Of a stretch of 64,000 bases of DNA, positions 1-12,861 are shown one piece after another. The stretch is from Ochotona curzoniae (lineage: Eukaryota > Chordata > Mammalia > Lagomorpha > Ochotonidae): NCBI RefSeq assembly GCF_017591425.1, contig NW_024466607.1, positions 12,408,501 to 12,472,500 on the forward strand, read 5' to 3'. The position numbers were made by a program, and so were the translations under genes. Each line of letters starts with the position of its first letter. Positions within the stretch are counted from its first letter, which is position 1. The notes under the pieces are model-generated. The model ran no database searches. It saw nothing but the letters and a program-made list of their open reading frames with translations, and had not been told where the DNA came from.

Positions 1-1059
1 AGCAAGACAGAAAGCTCACGGCAATTATTTAGTTACTCAATTGATTCATATGAGTATTTGCTAAGATATGAGAATGAACACCCCTCACTGGTTTCCCCCA
101 CTGTCCCTTGCCCTCCTGTTGCTGCTTCAGAAGAGCAGAGGCCCCCTCATCCCTATGGTGGGGACTCTGTGGCACCCAGCAGGCAAGCAGCAGGACCCAA
201 GCTCCTGGGCTGCAGGCTGGAGACACCTCCAGTCCTGCCCGCTGCCGTAACCACACAGGCAGCTGCTGTACTCAAAGGGCGGTGAGGTGCACTCACTGTG
301 GCTGAGCACATCAGGATGGGCCTTGGAAATAACAAGGAAATACTGTCACACACAGTGAGGGCCTTTGGTCTGCCCACAGGGCCAGACCCAGGCTCTGCTT
401 AAAGGTCAAGGGAAAGACAAAGTCTACAAAAAGTGGTTGGGCGGGGGTTGGAAAATAACATAATGCGAGAGATAAGAGAGCAGCCATTGCAAAAACATCT
501 GAAGTTTATACCACTTAATAGAATCCAGGTTTGGAAAACAAAACACCAATTAGACCAAATAAATGGGAAGAAAAAAATGTTAAATATTACAAATGAACTA
601 TATGTTTCACTGGTATTTCCCTTTTAAATATCGTCTGTATCCTAGGTACATGCTAACAGTGTGGTCTGTTACAGTGAGGGCCACTGAACGGTGGGGTTGT
701 GGGTTGTCCCTGTGTGAGAGAGCTGGCCATTCAGGCTTTGTCAACCTCTGTGTTACCACAGAACCCGCCTGAGCACAGCTTTAAGGCAATTCACACGTAT
801 GAGGCTTGCTTTCCTGCCAGTCGGAGCCACGTTTCACACACAGAGCAGTTTCTCGGTCAGACTTGATGGGGAAAGGAAGTGAATTCTGTAGGAGGATTAT
901 GTTTACTTGGAGCTTGCCTTGTTTTTTTCAGTAATTATTTTGATCACTTGACAAGCTTTAAAAAAACAAACAAAAATAAGACCAAGCAACTCTTTTCAGT
1001 AACTGCGTGCCCAAAAGTGCTCTTTAAGGTCTGGGAGGAAAGACTGAGGTTTGGTTTTA

Positions 1060-2235
1060 CCGTACACTTATTCATTTACTTTCATTCCAGTCTGTCGGTT
1101 TTCTTCCCATTTTCTTCACAGAATTCTTTTTGCAGAGCTTAACTTTTTAATTTTAAAGAAGTCCAACTTGTTCTTTTGTTTATGCCTTTGGAAATGCATT
1201 TAAAAAGTAACTGTCAAACCTAGATCACCTTGGCTTTCTCCTATGCTATCCCCTAGGCATTTTCTTTTGTAATTTTTTTGAAAGCATATTTACAGATAGG
1301 AGGGGAGGCAGAGAGAGACCCTCCATTCTCTGGTTCACTCCCCCACATGGTCACAGCACTTGTACTGGGCCAGGCCACAGCCAGGAGGACCTTGAAGCTT
1401 CCTCTGAGTTTTCCAAGCATCTGGGCCAGCTTCTGCTATTCTTCCAGGCATACTGGTAGGAAGCTGGATCAGAAGCAGAGCAGCCAAAACTTGAACGAGG
1501 GCCTATACGGATGCTGGCATTGCAGGTAGAGGTTCAACTTGTTATGCCACAGTACCAGCCCCTTTTCCAGAAATATTACTTTCTTTTGACTCACATTTAA
1601 GGCTTTGATTAATTTGGGACATTATTTGGTGAAAGACATAAGGGCTGTCTCTAGATCGATATTTTTGCATGTGATGTCCAGTTGTTCTAGGACCTTTTTA
1701 TTAACACTTTCTCCATTCAAGTATCTTTGCTCCTGAATTTGAGTACACCTACGTCTGGCTCTTTATTTCACTGATTTTTTTCTCTATTCTTTCACCAATA
1801 CCACACTGTGTTCACAATCATAACTTTGTAGTGAGTCTTGAAATTGGGTTGTATCAGTCTTCTAACTATTCTTCTTTGCTATTATGTTGGTTGTTTCGGC
1901 TCTTTTGGCATACCATACAAACTTCAGAATCAGTTTTTTGATAGTTATAAAATAACTCATTAAGATGTTGACTGGAACTGCATTCAGTCCTTACAAATTC
2001 GGAAGAGTTGACTTCTTAATTGAGAATCATCTTCTCCATGAATATGGAGTATCTGTCCATTTATTCACATTTTCTTGATTTCTTTCACTATGATCATGTC
2101 ACTTTCATGATCTAGCTTTTTTTTTTTAAAGATTTGTATCTAAGTATTTCAATTGTTTTGGTGTATTTGTTTTGAATGTCAAATTTCTATTCTTTATCAC
2201 TGGCATATAGGGAAGCAGTTGCCTTATATGTTACT
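1060..2235 (-). repeat. L1 ORF2 fragment, antisense, split by a CSINE
   Basis: The plus strand shows the reverse complement of the L1 reverse-transcriptase region: 'gaagtccaacttgttctttt', then, beyond the CSINE, 'ttgcatgtgatgtccagttg', 'ctttctccattcaagtatct' and 'taactttgtagtgagtcttg'. These appear in the order expected for a degenerate mammalian L1 read backwards. The CSINE at 1279-1562 interrupts the order, so it landed after the L1. No open frame survives. Confidence 0.75.
1279..1562 (-). repeat. CSINE (lagomorph tRNA-derived SINE)
   Basis: This is a reverse-complement copy: the plus strand runs from the CT-rich 3' end side ('ggaggcagagagagaccctc') through 'aagctggatcagaagcagag' to the 5' end ('gccacagtaccagcccct'). 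Diverged, old copy inserted in an L1 fragment. Confidence 0.75.
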
Positions 2236-2842
2236 AGTTTTTACTGTTGTTTTAAGATCCATGTATGTCTACATATGCTAGGCAAAGTGTGGTATATCTG
2301 ATCCCTGAGGTCAATGAAAGTATATATCTGGCTTCTCATCCACGCCAGAAGTACACATCTTAGAGAATTTGCTCATTGTTAGAAGAAAATCTTATACTAG
2401 TAATTTTGTGATTTGCAACACATTTTTAAAAATTAAAGAACTTACAGTAAGATTCCTGGACAGAATATTCAAGTCCATAAGAACTAGAGTCATCATAAGG
2501 ATACTCTGCACTGTAGAAAATATTAATAATGAGAACATCTCTTTTTTATGATGCAACTGAGCAGTCCGTTTAAACTCTGAGGTTCAGGAAATGAGGACAA
2601 ATGGCTGGGAGTGAGGGGGAGGTAGGCCAGGCTGCACCACAGAAAGGGGCTGCTCATTCTCCCTGACATATCCTGCCATTCTTTGGAGGGACACTGGATG
2701 GAACTGACCTGCCTGGCTGGCTACTCCTGTGCCTTCTGAGTGCCCGGAGGTCCCTTCCAAGGCTGCACAGAGGTTTGTGGTAAGCTGCACGTATGACTTT
2801 TCCAAACAGAATCACTCCAACACACTTTGGATCCACATTTTT

Positions 2843-3160
2843 TTTGATTTAAGATTTTACTTATTTTTATTTTAAAGTCAGATATACAGAGAGGAGGAAA
2901 GAGAGGAAGATCTTCCGTCCACCAATTCACTCCCCAAGAAGCCACAACGGCTGAACCCAGGAGCCAGGAGCTTCTTCTGCGTCTCCCATGTGGGTGCAGG
3001 GTCCCAAGGCTTTGGACCATCCTTGACTGCTTTCCCAGGTCATAAGCAGGGAGCTGGATGGGAAGTGGAGCCACCAGGACATGAACTGGTACCCACATGG
3101 GATCCCAGCACATACAAGGTGAGGCCTTGAGCCACTAGGCCACCGTGCTAGGCCCTGGCC
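2843..3160 (-). repeat. CSINE
   Basis: Near full-length reverse copy with the T-rich tail at 2843-2880, then 'gatatacagagaggaggaaa', 'cagggagctggatgggaag' and the 5' end 'gccactaggccaccgtgcta'. It is of the pika-type subfamily ('acatgggatcccagcacat'). Confidence 0.85.
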
Positions 3161-3239
3161 CCACTTTTTTTGTTTTTTCTAAAGTAATCGGATACTGAGC
3201 CTAAGTCCTGGGGCACAAATATGATATTAATCAAAATTA

Positions 3240-3357
3240 TAAGGGACAAGTATTTTGGTGTTGCTGGTAAAGCCTCTGCCAATGACACTGACACCCCATA
3301 TGCATGCTGAGTTCAGTTATGGCTGTTACACTTTAGATCCAGCTCCCTGCTGCTAAC
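3240..3357 (+). repeat. CSINE, 5' half, split by an LTR
   Basis: This is the tRNA-like half ending 'gatccagctccctgctgcta'. The matching 3' half resumes at 3762 with 'ctaatgaccctagaaagcag', so the two are one SINE interrupted by the LTR at 3358-3761. Confidence 0.7.
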
Positions 3358-3761
3358 TGATGGCTACCACGGTAACTGGAGAAGGGTAGCATTTGCCTCC
3401 AACCAAACCCAGAACCAATGGCAGAATTCTGGCGGGCCCCTCAGGCAGTGAGACCACCATTGCACCAATGAGGGGTACAGACCCATATCCCCCCACCAAT
3501 AAGGGCTGAGGCGATCCCCCCCCCACCACTTCAGCTTCCTTGTCAAGGAGAGTTTAAAAAGCCCCTTCCCCATCTCTTCCGTGCTCTTCTTCCTCCGCAG
3601 CTCACTCCTTCATGTCTGTCTGTCTGCTGCACGGGGAAGGGAAGCCCGTGACCGTGGATCCCTGAAATAAACGCCATCTAAATTCTTTTCACATATTTGC
3701 TGAGTTATTCTTTCCCTGGTGGTCGGTGAATCTAACATTTTGGCCAGTGCTGAATCTAACA
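3358..3761 (+). mobile_element. Solo endogenous-retrovirus LTR inserted in a CSINE
   Basis: This 404-bp block begins TG and ends CA, flanked by CTAAC and CTAAT, a probable 5-bp target duplication with one mismatch. It has promoter-like layout: CCAAT boxes near 3465 and 3496, a TATA-like TTTAAAAAG near 3552, an AATAAA at 3666, then a GT-rich stretch. The end is peculiar: TGAATCTAACA occurs twice (to 3737 and to 3761), so the LTR may be 24 bp shorter. There is no internal retroviral sequence: both halves of the host CSINE abut it, so it is a solo LTR left by recombination. The retroviral class is not certain. Confidence 0.7.
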
Positions 3762-3972
3762 CTAATGACCCTAGAAAGCAGCAGAGGATGGCTCAAGTCC
3801 TTGGGCCCCTGAAATCCCCGTGAGACATCCCAAAGCAGCTCCTCCTTCAGCCTGGCCCTGTCCTGGCTGCTGTGGCTAGGGAACACATCATTGATAGAAG
3901 ATATTTCTCTTTGTCCTCCACCCTCTCTTTGTGTAACTCTGCCTTTCAAAAAAAAAAAAAAAAAAAGAAAAT
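3762..3972 (+). repeat. CSINE, 3' half, split by an LTR
   Basis: It contains 'gatggctcaagtccttgggc', the CT-rich region, 'gtaactctgcctttc' and a pure A-tail of 18 bases. It is the continuation of 3240-3357. Confidence 0.75.
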
Positions 3973-4984
3973 CTTCCAAAGAAAATGATAGGATCTTGTG
4001 GAACATGAGGTAGTGCTGACTCTGAAGAGTAACGTAGCCCAGGCACCACCATTCTGGAGTGTGTTCAAAATGCAACAAGGACAAAGCTGATTTCTCTCTT
4101 AACAATACACAGAGATGAGGATAAACAAAGAAAATAGCTAACACTAAAAAATAATCCACCTTCATATCTGCCACATGATGAAATAATTAATTTCCTTAAA
4201 TAGAAACTGCCCCGCTGCTTTTACCTACTCCTCAGCTAACTTGTGCTGGTTCCCTCCCTGGGAAGCTGGCGCCCAGCAGGTGCGCTGAGTCCCCAGCACC
4301 TGCAGTGTCATTAGGAGAAAAGAAAAAGGACATTACCAAAATAGAATCTTCAGGCAGCGCCGTTTATAATTCATGGTAATCTCAACTGCGCTTCTGAATG
4401 TCATCTTTTATATAAAGCATGCATATTTTACAGTTCTGAAAGTTCGATGTTATACTGATGACACTGACTTTTACCTTGAAGGTGTGAAAAATCAGCTAAA
4501 TCTAGGCATTTTCTTCACTTGTCCTGCAACAGGAGCCCTTACACAGCCCTCCACGGAAGCCCACCCACGGCTCTGCGTCCACAAGGGGCACTGGCTTTGG
4601 GGGCCCAGAGCTCCCCATCATGAGGAGGAGGGATGTCATCCACAGCAGAGCCAGAGAGAGAGGCAATGACCCAGGTTTATTACACAACACAGATTTACAC
4701 TGAGCGGAAAAGATTTAGAACCAAAAACCTGTCCACTGAGGAGAATGCACAGCAAACAACACAATTTAAACAGATAAGCAGGTCAAAGGGGAAAGGAAGG
4801 ACCTACATTAAAAATACCACATGGATGCTTAAACAGCAGCGGAGAGCTACAGACGTGGGGATTAACGAAATACAGACACTTACACCAGGAGGCAAAGAGT
4901 AGGAGCAGAAGGAATTGGATCCTGCATGTTGGTGATGCTACCCACAAGGCACACGGAGAGCTGCGTTCTGAAGCGCAAAGTGCA

Positions 4985-5080
4985 CTGAGCTGGTGAGCTG
5001 CCCACACTCGTGACACATGCTGAGCAGGTGAGCTGCCCACACTCGTGACATGCTGAGCAGGTGTGAGCTGCCCATGCTCG
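4985..5080. repeat. Minisatellite, about 33 bp x 3
   Basis: There are three consecutive units built around 'gtgagctgcccacactcgtg', the last diverged ('gtgagctgcccatgctcg'). This is direct tandem duplication. Confidence 0.85.
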
Positions 5081-5299
5081 AAGCTTCCTACTGTTTATGA
5101 TCTGTAGCTCTTGCTCCAAAGCCATCTGTAACACATCATGATAATGCATCCAACAGCAAATTACCAATCTATCAACTGGGTGTTTATAGCTAAATTAGCT
5201 AATGCTAAATCAAATGAAAAGTAAAGCCTTGATATGATTATGTTATGAAATTAATTCAGGGAAAAGAGTAGCTTGATTGTGGACAAACAATTCAGCTCA

Positions 5300-6045
5300 G
5301 GAAACAATGCCCACACTGCCTCCTCACCATCCATATCAAAGTTAACTGTGACAGGGAGCTTACCACAAAACTTGGCTCACCAAACCCGTGATACATACTG
5401 GCATGCATGGGAACCAGGGTAGGGGGCAGCCATGGTGGGATTATGGGGTGTCGCCCCAACTAGGCTGCAGCTCTCACTGGTTTGCATGAGGGCCGAGGAT
5501 GAAGTGGGTAGGATCGAGCTGGACTACAACATCCATTGGTTCACGTGGAAGACAGGGCTGGAAACAGAATGGACCCAGCAATTGCAAAGACCAGCATGTG
5601 CATAAGATGACTGGGTGACAGACGGTGCTGGACCCTATACTAGCAGACTCACACAAGAATCAGGTTTGGGATAATCTCAGATGAAGTTTCTTTGTAGATT
5701 CCTCCAACTGAACTGCTGATCTCAGAATCCCAACCATGAAGAGACCATGTCAGCTAGTAGATTCTGAAGAGATTTCATCGTGCTTGGAGTGACAAGACTG
5801 GCAGCAATTCAGAACTGCAGAACTATCAAAACTGCTTGAGCAGGACCCTTGGAGCATGCCTCACATCGGGGACCTGGGATGGGTAGGAGGCTGGGTGGGG
5901 CTTCTCCCTTTGTTTCCCCCTGATCCCAGATACAGGGAAAATAACAATGACATCAGTGTGGAAACAATGGTATTACCCACTTTCCTGTAGCCCTTGACCC
6001 TTTGTATCCTAATCAACTAAGTAAGATTATTAAAAAAAAATAAAT
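5300..6045 (+). repeat. Probable retroelement 3' end with A-rich tail, family uncertain
   Basis: The block ends 'cctaatcaactaagtaagat' followed by an A-rich tail, the layout of a LINE-type 3' end. Parts such as 'gaagagaccatgtcagct' and 'gtagcccttgaccctttg' look familiar from lagomorph genomic repeats, but I cannot name the family or fix the 5' boundary. It differs from the L1 3' ends at 35.0-38.0 kb. Confidence 0.4.
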
Positions 6046-7176
6046 TGGGCTCACATTTACCTTTCAATATATCTACTAGCTCATCACACGGTTTTTGTGT
6101 CACACCTCTGAACTACAGATGACATTCTAAAATACAAGCAGCTGTTAGCAGAAAAGCAGCAGTAGGTGGAAGTTAAATGAAGGTGTTTGGGGGAGCTGTT
6201 TAAAGGGCTGGGTGTTTGGGGAGAACTTGTGGTGTACCTGGGGCCTGTGACGTGTTGATAGGACCAAGCCTTCCTTCTTCTGGAGCAATTTTTGTGGGAT
6301 CTGGCAATAAGTCTCCCTCACACTGAGTCACACTGAGCTCCCAACAGCTGCGAAGAGAAGATGAGCTAAGAAGGGCAAAAGGGTTGGGACCCCAAGTTGT
6401 TTCCAACTTGTTACCTATAAAAGGATAGAGAACATAGGCCTCCTGTGCTAGTATGACCATTGTGGTTTGCAAAATAAAAAATATGAAAAAAAAAATGCTG
6501 ACTCCAGGGGACCCTTGCCAAGGAAGACCCCTTCAGCACTCACTCAAGAATATTTCTAAAGATCAGGAGCAGGCACCTTTCTCCACACCCTCTCTAAGGA
6601 GGAGCTGAAGCAAGATCCCAGGATACCTGCATGTCCCTTCCTGAAAGATGCTCCCAGCACAAGGGCATGTAGCCCTGCCCAGGGTTCAGACAGAAGCCAA
6701 AATGATTTGTCTTGTTTCACAAAATTCCTCCTAACTCTTTTATTTTTTACCAGAATAAAATATTATCGAAATTTTTCCACATAGAACAGATTTCTGCACA
6801 AACTATATATCAGTCACAAATGCCCAGTAAATAGCAGCAGCAACTAACAAGAAACATAGGAAACACAGAGTGTCTAATCTCCCATTAGGCTTCAGTCGGT
6901 GTTTTGTTGTACTGTGAACTTATGGATGTCTCCGTGAGAGTAAGACAAAGTCTGGGAACGCTGTGGCTTATGGAGACCAGCGAGCAGCACTGCTCAACAT
7001 GAGGTGGTCAGGCTGGTCCAGAGGCCACGAGGCGCCAGCATGCCCCAGCTAGTGTGGCACTTTTCTCCGCCCCACCTGCTTGCAGACTGCATCCTTTGTT
7101 CTAGTTTGTTTGGTAGCAATCCCTACCAGGAGTCAGGGTACCTGTGTGCAAAGGATCTGCTTCTCAGGTGGGTCTC

Positions 7177-7177
7177 A

Positions 7178-7242
<65 letters not shown>
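7177..7242. repeat. Compound microsatellite (CT)n(CA)n
   Basis: A CT-dinucleotide run with one CG interruption passes directly into a pure CA run of about 17 units. Confidence 0.95.
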
Positions 7243-7246
<4 letters not shown>

Positions 7247-7329
7247 AGAGGAAGCAGATCATGCAGAAGACATCAGACAATGCAGAGCATGGTTCCTTCC
7301 CCCCAAGCGCAGTCCCGGGTGCAGTTCCA

Positions 7330-7442
7330 GTCTCTTGGCCTTGACTTTTCACAGCCCTGGCTGCTACAGCCATTTGGGAAGTGAACTAGCAACCGCAAGA
7401 TCTCGATCTCTGTTTCTCTCTGTAACTTCAAGTAAATAAATC
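7330..7442 (+). repeat. CSINE, degenerate 3' part
   Basis: 'gctgctacagccatttggga', 'agtgaactagcaaccg' and 'aagtaaataaatct' are the last third of a CSINE. The 5' part is not clear. Confidence 0.55.
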
Positions 7443-8548
7443 TCCCCCCCACTGAAAAAAGTGAATAAAAAAAAAGAAAAAAAGAAAAAAAGTCCAAGAA
7501 AACAGTTTTTTTGAAAGTAAAAATAAATTAATAAATGTCAAGCTAAATACTAAAAGGGAAAAAAATCCACAAATATTAGGAATAAGAGACATCAATTAAA
7601 TATTCTGTAAGAATGAGAATTAAAAACAGGAACAAAGCTACATCAATATCTTTAACAACTGAGATAAATGGATAAATCGCTTTCAAGTACCAAATGATCA
7701 AAACTGACGCAGAAAAAGAAAACTGTGCAGCTCCCTGTATCACTGAGGACACTGAGTTCATCATTACTGAATCATTTGCAGCCCCACAAAGTTCCATTGG
7801 AGAACCATATACAGCACCCAAGGGATAAATGAAATCTCCATCCCTGCTCGCAGCAGAGGAGGGGGGAACTCCTGGGTGGACAGGCCTACTCTGCTGCCAC
7901 ACTCTGATGGAGGCAGGGCAGTAGGGATGTGCTGTCTTCAGCAAAGATTTAGGAAATCCAATCAGGCAATTCATATGAAAATATGACCAAGTGAAGTGTA
8001 ACTAAGGGGTGTCAGGTTTTATATTAGGAAGTTCAGCAATCCCACACAGCATATTAGCAGAACAAAGAATAAAAGTAACCCAACCACAGAAGTTTTAGGA
8101 AAATTTCAACACACACACACATCCACAAAATTCACTGTTAGCAGTATTCAGACAAAGATCCCAACACAGCCAACAGGTAAAGGGGCTGCTAAGCCCTGAA
8201 TACAATTTCGCCCTCAGATTATTCAGGACTTTAAACCCCAAAGTCAAAATTGTAGAGGCTCAATACGGTGCGAAATTCACCTGAACGTGGTATTCATAGG
8301 CAGGGCCTCGTGGAGATCCTTAGTTCACCTGGGAGCTTGCTCTCAAGAAAATAATCAGAAATGAAATGACTCTAAGTAAGAGCTGCATCGAGGTCAGAGC
8401 AGATGTCACAGTCAAACACCTTCTCCAGGACTCGCTCAAGGGACTTATAAAGACACTTCTGTGCTCAGTGTTTAACGTTTTTGTGATGACAAAAGGACTT
8501 GAGAGTTCTTGTGGGAGTTCATTTATGTTTCTCTATGCGAGTATGTAT

Positions 8549-8572
8549 GGATAGACAGACAGACAGACAGAC
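8549..8572. repeat. (AGAC)n microsatellite
   Basis: 'gatagacagacagacagaca' tetranucleotide run. Confidence 0.9.
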
Positions 8573-8769
8573 ATGGACTGCTTTTTAAAACACAAGCTGG
8601 CTCTTTCCTAGCTGCCTGCAAGCTTCGAAAGAGAAGGAATTTGATTGTCTGCTTATGCGATGCCCAGGGTCATCTGGAAACATTCTTGGACACCCTGAGC
8701 TAATCAGCCAATGTGAGGTCTGACAAATGCAGATGCTGCTTCACTTAGGGGAAACATAAACAGTGCGGA

Positions 8770-9300
8770 TTGCATTTTTTTAAAAGCACACTGTAATTTA
8801 TAGCAGCTTCATTCGTAATTGCCCAAATTCTAAGCAACCAAGACGACTTTTGGGACAGGAATGGATAAACAAAGCGTGGTTTATCCATACAAATGGCATG
8901 TTGCTCAGTGATAAGGAAAAATAATCTGTGAGCCATGACAAGACATGCAGAAACCTTGCAAAGATGCTAAGGAGCAAATCATCGCACTACATGATTCTAA
9001 CATTCTGGAAAAGCACAGAGGCAGCTGAAGAGATGGATCGTGGCCAGGGACTCAGGGGCCAAAGGGGAGGGCAGAGTAAGCGGGGGAGCCAGGCAGACTC
9101 TGAAGATAGTAAAAGTACCCCCGATACCATAATGGTGGATATATGACACTACACATTTGTCAAAACCTACAGACTTTTCAACAAATCATGGGCCCTTACG
9201 TAAACTGTGGACTTCAGTGAATAACATATCCTTACTGGGTCATCAGTTGTAAAAAGTGTAGCACACTACTATATTAAAAGTAAGAGAAACTGCAGGACTG
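8770..9300 (+). repeat. L1 3'-end fragment, old
   Basis: The order of 'tagcagcttcattcgtaatt', 'ggaatggataaacaaag' and 'catgacaagacatgcag' matches the region around the end of ORF2 and the 3' UTR of mammalian L1. Much diverged. Confidence 0.65.
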
Positions 9301-9447
9301 AGGCATAAATGAAAACTCTGCATTTCATGTGCAATCTTTCTGTAAAACTAAAACTGCTTTTAAAAAATAAAGTGTATTTATTAAAGTGTATTTAAAAATG
9401 TCCACTGTAAATCCAGATTGTAAAGGTCATATTCTGATTGTAAAATA

Positions 9448-9742
9448 TTTTTTAAAGATTTGTTTATTTCAAATTCAGAGTTAGGAGACAGAGAGAAGGA
9501 GAGAATTTCCATCTGTTGGCTTGGCTCCCAAATGGCCACAATGAGTCAAGGCTAAACCAAGATAACACTAGGAGCTAGGAGTTGATCCGGGTCTCCCCTG
9601 TGGGTGGGAGGGGCCCAGGAACTTGGGTTATCCTCGGTTGCTCTTCCCAGAAGTGGAGCAGCCATTATAAGAATCAGCACCCATATGAGAGGCCAGTGTT
9701 GCATGTAGCAGCTTTCCCAATACACCACAATACCAACCCCAA
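9448..9742 (-). repeat. CSINE
   Basis: Reverse copy: 'aaagatttgtttatttcaaa' (tail side) through 'atccgggtctcccctgtggg' to 'cacaataccaacccc' (5' end). Diverged. Confidence 0.75.
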
Positions 9743-9816
9743 TAGAGAGATGCTACAGTAAGTTCCTCTCTTAGGTAACACTGATGTGATGACCTGGAAA
9801 ACAGACAGAAAACCTT

Positions 9817-9835
9817 CCCCCCCCCCCCCCCCCCC
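9817..9835. repeat. Poly-C tract, 19 bases
   Basis: An uninterrupted run of C, preceded by TT and followed by GTT. Length is prone to sequencing error. Confidence 0.95.
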
Positions 9836-11979
9836 GTTGGAAACCTATTACAGAAATAGTAAGTGTTCAATTCCAGGCTTAGTTGACAGTAAAAAACATA
9901 ACAAATTTTAAAAAGAATAGTAAGAAATATAAATAAAACACATTTTTATCATATTAGGGGGAGGACAATGATTTAAAATTGATAAAATCTATGCTTAGGA
10001 AATGGAATACTTTCTCCAAAGCCTCAATTTTCTGCTCTTCATCTAAAACCTCATCAGTGCTCTGAATAGAGAGAGAGGACGGTTTTGTGGGGGGGCTCTG
10101 GGTGAAGAGTGGGTATTGAATTCTACACTGGAACCAGTTCTCACATTGAGTTTCCTATAAACAATAAAGATTATGATCCCTGAAGGCAAGTTTGTGGGGG
10201 TGGCAGGGAAGACTACACAAGGAAGACCATATCCCCTGAGATGGAGGGCTCTCCAATCTGTGACACAGCCCTGCTCATGCCGCCAAGACCAGCGGCCCAG
10301 ATGACTCGGGCACTGTCATAACACAGCTGAGTAGAGACCAAAGTAAACACATGCAAATGCTTCCTTCCTGCTAGCTTACAGGGACAGTTTTGGAACGGCT
10401 GGAAGAGTATTATTATATTGTGTGCAACTCAAAGAGAATAAATCAAAGGTCTTTGATTTTAGCAGAAAGCACTTTAAGCAGAGGCAAAATAATGGTCACT
10501 GCCTCCCACCCGGGATCTAAAGAGCTATATAAGGCTGAATGGTAAGCGGCGTGCCACATGCTTGAAGTGTCAGCTCTGCATTTTTGTATTAGAAGGGTCA
10601 ACCCATAAGAGAAAGCTGACGGATTCAGAGGACTCTATCATAACACTCGTTTACCCAGACTCTAGGTGTTACTCTCATCTGGGTGGAGAACATCTGGACC
10701 ATGACTCATAGAAAGCTTGTCAAACCATTTGCTCTGGCCACACCAAGGGAACCACAGATGGTACTCGAATTGCGAAAAATCTATACCCAAGGGTTTTTAA
10801 GTTGACCTTTGTTATGGCCTGCAAATGAAGTTACAAATATCCAAATGGCCTTTGGCAGAGAAAAAGTTCTCCACTCCTGCAAAGTCAATAAAACATCTGA
10901 GGGCTCAAAGCAGGAGATGAGGGCTTTTCATGCTGGCAGCTAAAAGCTTCTTGGCAGACAATAAGCTAAACAATTTGCCCTTGATTACATTTTGACTTAT
11001 AAACAATTTTAATTGGCTAAACCAAATTTTCATTATGAGACATATTCACAAACATAGGTTCTCCATGGTAAATGTGCACTTTAAAGCTTAATTCAGAGAA
11101 ATTAAGACAAATGCTGGTTAAAAAGAATAAATATATACATAAATCCAATGTCAACTATCATCAAGTAAATATTTTGAAACTATGTTCTCTTAGAGTTGTT
11201 CTAATACATAAATTTGATTTGGGGGCTTAAATAAATTTGTCTTTACAGTTATGACAGACTCAAGTCACCGCACTAAACAAATGTCACTATCTTGATATAA
11301 AATGAATGTTTGAGCCCCAAAAGTTTTTCCAAGTAATCTTTGTCATCTAGTCAAGACAGTGACTTAGAACTGAATGTTTTCTCCAATCTTATTATCATCA
11401 ATTATTTCATCCTCTGGTTTTCATTTGTACATAATTATTCAAACACAGTTACAATGAGAGTGGGTAGTGGGAGAAAGAAGTTATCTCAATCTCAGCCAGA
11501 GTGAACCATCAGTGTACACATCTGGATTGTATCCAAGGCCTTGCCCTATGAAAAAGCATTATGTCTAAACATTTGCAAATGTTCACATAGCGGTCAAGGC
11601 TGTCTCCCCAAAGATAAAGACTTGGGTACAGACGCAGCTACATGATGGCAGGCTTTTTCCATTATGAGGACGGGCCGACAGCTAATCAATCATGGGATGC
11701 GGGACACACATGGCTCCATCTCAGTCTTGGACCTAATGTACTGAACCTGTGACCCTTTCCTCTTCGGGATTCTTCCTTTGGTGTAACTCTTAAGAGTCAA
11801 GGTTTCTCCCAAAGATAAGTACCTGTAATTCTTCCTAGGATTGTACAACTTTAGTTTTTAACATGTACATATTTAGTTGAATTGAATGTAATCAGTGTCC
11901 CCAAACTGCTTGTCATGTGTCTCAAAATCATTTAATGACCAAGTCAACATTTTCCCACTGACAGAGTACCCATCAAAAA

Positions 11980-12130
11980 TCTACCGAATAGTCCCTAGCT
12001 GTATTTCTGATGACTGGTGGACTGTACGTGCTCTTTTGCTCATCTATCTAGTCATTTTTTTTTTTGGCCCGTACGATACTTTTTCAATAACTGTAGCTTT
12101 ATAACACGATAGGGAAAGCCCATCTCAAAA
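11980..12130 (-). repeat. L1 ORF2 fragment, antisense, short
   Basis: 'actttttcaataactgtagc' followed by 'tttataac' matches the reverse complement of the L1 ORF2 region that also appears near 1820. Very diverged and short. Confidence 0.45.
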
Positions 12131-12861
12131 CGTTATTGACACCCATTATCTCATTTATTCTATTTGATTTACTCATTTTATAATGTTGGTAACTGGTTTT
12201 ACATGGGAATTAAATCTGAATGATGTTTTAGCTTATCTACTTTTACTCTATACTTATTATGTACTTATATCTAGTTAGAAACTAGTGAGAAGCAAAAATG
12301 TCCCATAAAAGAACTGTTGGTGGACCAAAGGTTGTGGCCAAGCTTGGTCTGTTGTAGGGACATCCTCGTGCCCAGTCTCCAAACACTACTGTAAGCTGGC
12401 ATAGAGAGGGTCCCAGGGTCTACACCTGATGTTGCTCTCAGCTAGCAAGATACACAATGGTCCACCAGTATAATTTAGTTCTCACGGCATCGTATCAACC
12501 TTCTCAGAAAGGGACATTTTGGGTTAGCACAGTTTTAGCCTTACTTTCTCTTTTCTGTGATTTTTCTTGATTTATTCCCCAGGTTCAACATCTTTCTGAG
12601 CTCCTAGATCATTTTGTGGAACTTTGAACAAGCAAGATACACACTCAATAAGCATTAAAAACAACTAAATAACTGAAGAGTAGCTTAAATCAATAACCCT
12701 ACCTCTGAATTCATGGGTAACCACACTAAGAATTTTGGAAAAAGAAAAAATATTGTAAAGCCTTTTACAAATCAACAAAAATATTAAAAACACATTAATC
12801 AATAAGTAATTTAACCAATCCAGATATTTCTCTTGACAGCAATACCTACTATGCATCTACC

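Noticed and set aside
3358..3761. LTR considered as the edge of a full provirus
   Set aside because: The CSINE resumes immediately after the block, so there is no internal retroviral sequence or second LTR.
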